From Sycon ciliatum (taxonomy: Eukaryota > Porifera > Calcarea > Leucosolenida > Sycettidae), in the NCBI RefSeq assembly GCF_964019385.1, contig NC_088645.1:39709520-39773519 (forward strand): DNA of 64,000 bases, given 5' to 3'. Within the stretch, counting starts at the first letter, position 1. Every line of letters begins with the position of its first letter. The notes beneath the pieces were generated by a model. That model was given only the letters and a program-made list of their open reading frames with translations. It had not been told where the DNA came from and did no database searches. Positions 62,010 through 64,000 of this stretch are shown here, one piece after another. Made by a program: the position numbers and the translations under genes.

Positions 62010-64000
62010 AAGGAGAAAACGAGGAGACACATCATGGTCACGACCGAAACCCGAGCAGCAGCAGGAAACCGCAGACACTTACATATACTTACATTATGAA
62101 CACAACAGGAACAAGCACGCATCTCTACAGCATCTACCGGAAATACCCGTCCCCTACAAATTTCAACAAATACAAACACCAACGTAACTATGTAAAATGC
62201 CTTTCCAGATCCTGCCATCGCTGCTACATCCGCAACCTCCGTGCCACGATATCTCCCACAAACCCTCGCCTCCCATCCCTCCCTGTGCTCATTCGTCAAC
62301 TGCGAAATCCTACCAGCGCCCGGGTTATACCTTCGAAGATGGTGGGCCCCAATGGTCGAACAAGCACCTCTCCGGCATCCATTGGTAACTTATTGAACCG
62401 CCACTTCGTTAGTGCTGGCTTACAGGTTGATCCCGGTGCTCCTATTCCCACTATTTCCTCTCTACCTCCACCAGCAACTACATTGCACTCCCTGATCATC
62501 ACCTCATCGACTGTTCACAAGTATATTGCAAGACTGCCTCTGAACAAATCCCCCGGAGCTGATAGGATCACCAATGAGATCCTCAGGAAACTGAGCTACG
62601 CAATTGCCCGCCCACTCTCCATTCTTTTTAACCTTTCCCTCTCCTCCGGCACATTCCCGTCACGATGGAAGTCAGCCACTGTCATTCCAGTGTACAAAAA
62701 TAAAGGCGACAAGCACAACCCGTCTAATTACCGACCAATCTCCCTCCTGTCCTGCGTCTCCAAACTGCTAGAGAGAATAGTGTACGACCGCTTGTACGAC
62801 CATATCTCCCCTCTTCTTCACCCCGCACAATCTGGCTTTCGTCGTAAGGACAACACATCCCTGCAATTATCCCGCATAATCCAAGACCTCTGCTCCCTAA
62901 AAGACCAGCGGCAGGTCTCCTGCATCTGTTTCTTCGACCTCTCCAAGGCCTTCGACACCGTGTGGCACAAGGGCCTGATCGCCAAACTTCGTGCCCATGG
63001 TGTCTCCGGCTCCCTACTCGCCTGGATAACTAGCTACCTCTTGGACCGAAATCAGTGCGTCACAGTAAATGGAACCTTATCTGACCCCGAGTCTGTGACA
63101 TCCGGAGTGCCCCAGGGCTCCATTTTAGGTCCCCTGCTCTTCCTCACATACGTTAATGACCTCCCCTATTCAATTCCCAATATTTCTTTGTTTGCAGATG
63201 ATACCACTGTCCTTGCTTCCTCCCCATCTCACGCCACCCTGTACCCCAAAGTTCAGACCTGTATCAACGACATTGTTCACTGGATGAGCACTTGGTACCT
63301 TAAGCCAAATGTGACCAAAACCGAGCTCCTCCTGTTTCCCCCTCCCACAGATCCAGTGCCCATCTTCCACTTTCCCGATGATCCCGGTCACCCTATCTCT
63401 GTAGCGCCCCACCATAAACACCTTGGCATTGTCATAGATTCCGCCCTCTCCTGGTCTCACCATGCTGATCATGTGTCGTCCAAAGTATGCCGATCTGTCG
63501 GCATAATGTCAAGTCACTTGTCCCATTTGCCCAAAAATTGCCGGATTAATTTTTATAAATCATACATTCTTCCCCTCTTCACGTACGGCTTCCCTGCCTG
63601 GTCCACCAAGAACAAAACCCACATAGGTAAATTAGAAGTTCTCCATCGCCGTATACTGCGAATCATATTCCGTACTGATCGTTATACCTCAAATCTAGAC
63701 TTGTATGCTGCTGCATCCACTACCACTCTGCAACATTACCTTGATGCTTCCAAGTGCACCCTGGCGCATTCAATTTTCCTTGACCAGCACCCTGCTCATT
63801 TACAGTCCCTTAATTGGTTCAATTCAGGTGGCACCACCCGAAGCTGCGTTCGTCTCCCCCTAGCTAGGTCTACCCTATTCGTAAATTCCCCTTTCTTTTC
63901 CTCCTACTCCACGTGGCTCCAACTGCCTCCCAGTGTTAGACAAGCTCCAGATATGCCCAAATTCCGTACCCTCGTCAGACAGCACTTCAGTATCTCCCAG
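62010..64000 (+). CDS. LINE ORF2, reverse transcriptase part, 5' truncated, runs off the window
   Basis: One frame (codons starting at positions such as 62582 and 62642) is open from about 62010 to the end of the window, with no stop. It reads through the linker (RNYVKCLSRSCHR; SIGNLLNRHFVSAGL) into LNKSPGADRITNEILRKL, IPVYKNKGDK, NYRPISLLSCVSKLLER, QSGFRRKDNTSLQ, CFFDLSKAFDTVWHKGL (first aspartate), TSGVPQGSILGPLLF, SLFADDTTVLAS (catalytic pair) and KHLGIVIDSALSW, then the C-terminal VNSPFFSSYSTWLQLPPSV. The endonuclease is missing on the left, so the copy is 5' truncated near 62010-62100. All visible catalytic motifs are intact. It is related to, but distinct from, the 51836-54781 ORF2. Confidence 0.88.

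Noticed and set aside
1..64000. Bacterial or viral origin, CRISPR array or operon
   Set aside because: Spliced exon borders, LINEs, SINEs and long non-coding stretches fit a metazoan genome; no regular spaced repeats or operon-like gene runs were seen.

Overview
The window is metazoan nuclear DNA. Coding sequence is split by introns with GT/AG borders, intergenic DNA is long, and most of the sequence is transposable elements: CR1/L2/Jockey-type LINEs, Penelope-like elements with GIY-YIG endonuclease fragments, piggyBac-like and Myb/SANT-bearing DNA transposons, foldback elements, MITEs and tRNA-derived SINEs. This mixture suggests a marine invertebrate, but no species can be named from sequence alone. 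No bacterial operon, CRISPR array or rRNA gene is present, and I found no complete tRNA gene.

The recurring host component is one small gene family. Four related last exons lie on the + strand: A 8144-8598, B 17526-17995, C 35032-35444 and D 60228-60670. Each starts at a splice acceptor in phase 1 and encodes about 136-155 residues with a shared pattern (C-x5-C-x-Y, R-[IV]-x-F-Q, W-x-[WY]-[DR]-V, A-L-[CF]-x-P-x-x-[YH]-F, a hydrophobic run ending in P). Candidate first exons were found for B (14371-14503), C (25701-25839) and D (58164-58284). All three end in a phase-1 donor and share a weak C-terminal motif. In-phase 45 and 48 bp micro-exons are proposed for B and D. The proteins would be about 180-215 residues with no signal peptide. 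I do not recognise the domain. A and B also sit in a longer segmental duplication (about 7935-9700 and 17265-18955).

Layout: 1-3625 holds a decayed LINE on the - strand with a 668 bp retroelement insertion. 4841-6951 is a piggyBac-like element. 7327-9700 has a foldback element and gene A. 9700-14370 is mostly unexplained. 14371-17995 is gene B with a Penelope-like element in its intron. 18000-25700 holds dispersed repeats, SINEs and a second Penelope family. 25701-35444 is gene C, whose intron of about 9.2 kb has filled with LINEs, hairpin elements and two Myb/SANT-type elements. 36250-38505 is a Penelope-like element with two nested LINEs. 39250-41370 has hairpin elements and a Penelope end. 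42764-47427 is a LINE with two insertions. 48090-54781 is a LINE with an intact ORF2, whose ORF1 is broken by a 434 bp MITE and a 2.2 kb foldback element. 56960-60670 is gene D with a pair of MITEs. 62010-64000 is a LINE that runs off the window.

Several insertions can be read back to an in-frame empty site, which gives a clear order of events. The gene family and the foldback element with an ORF in its inverted repeats are the parts most likely to be undescribed.
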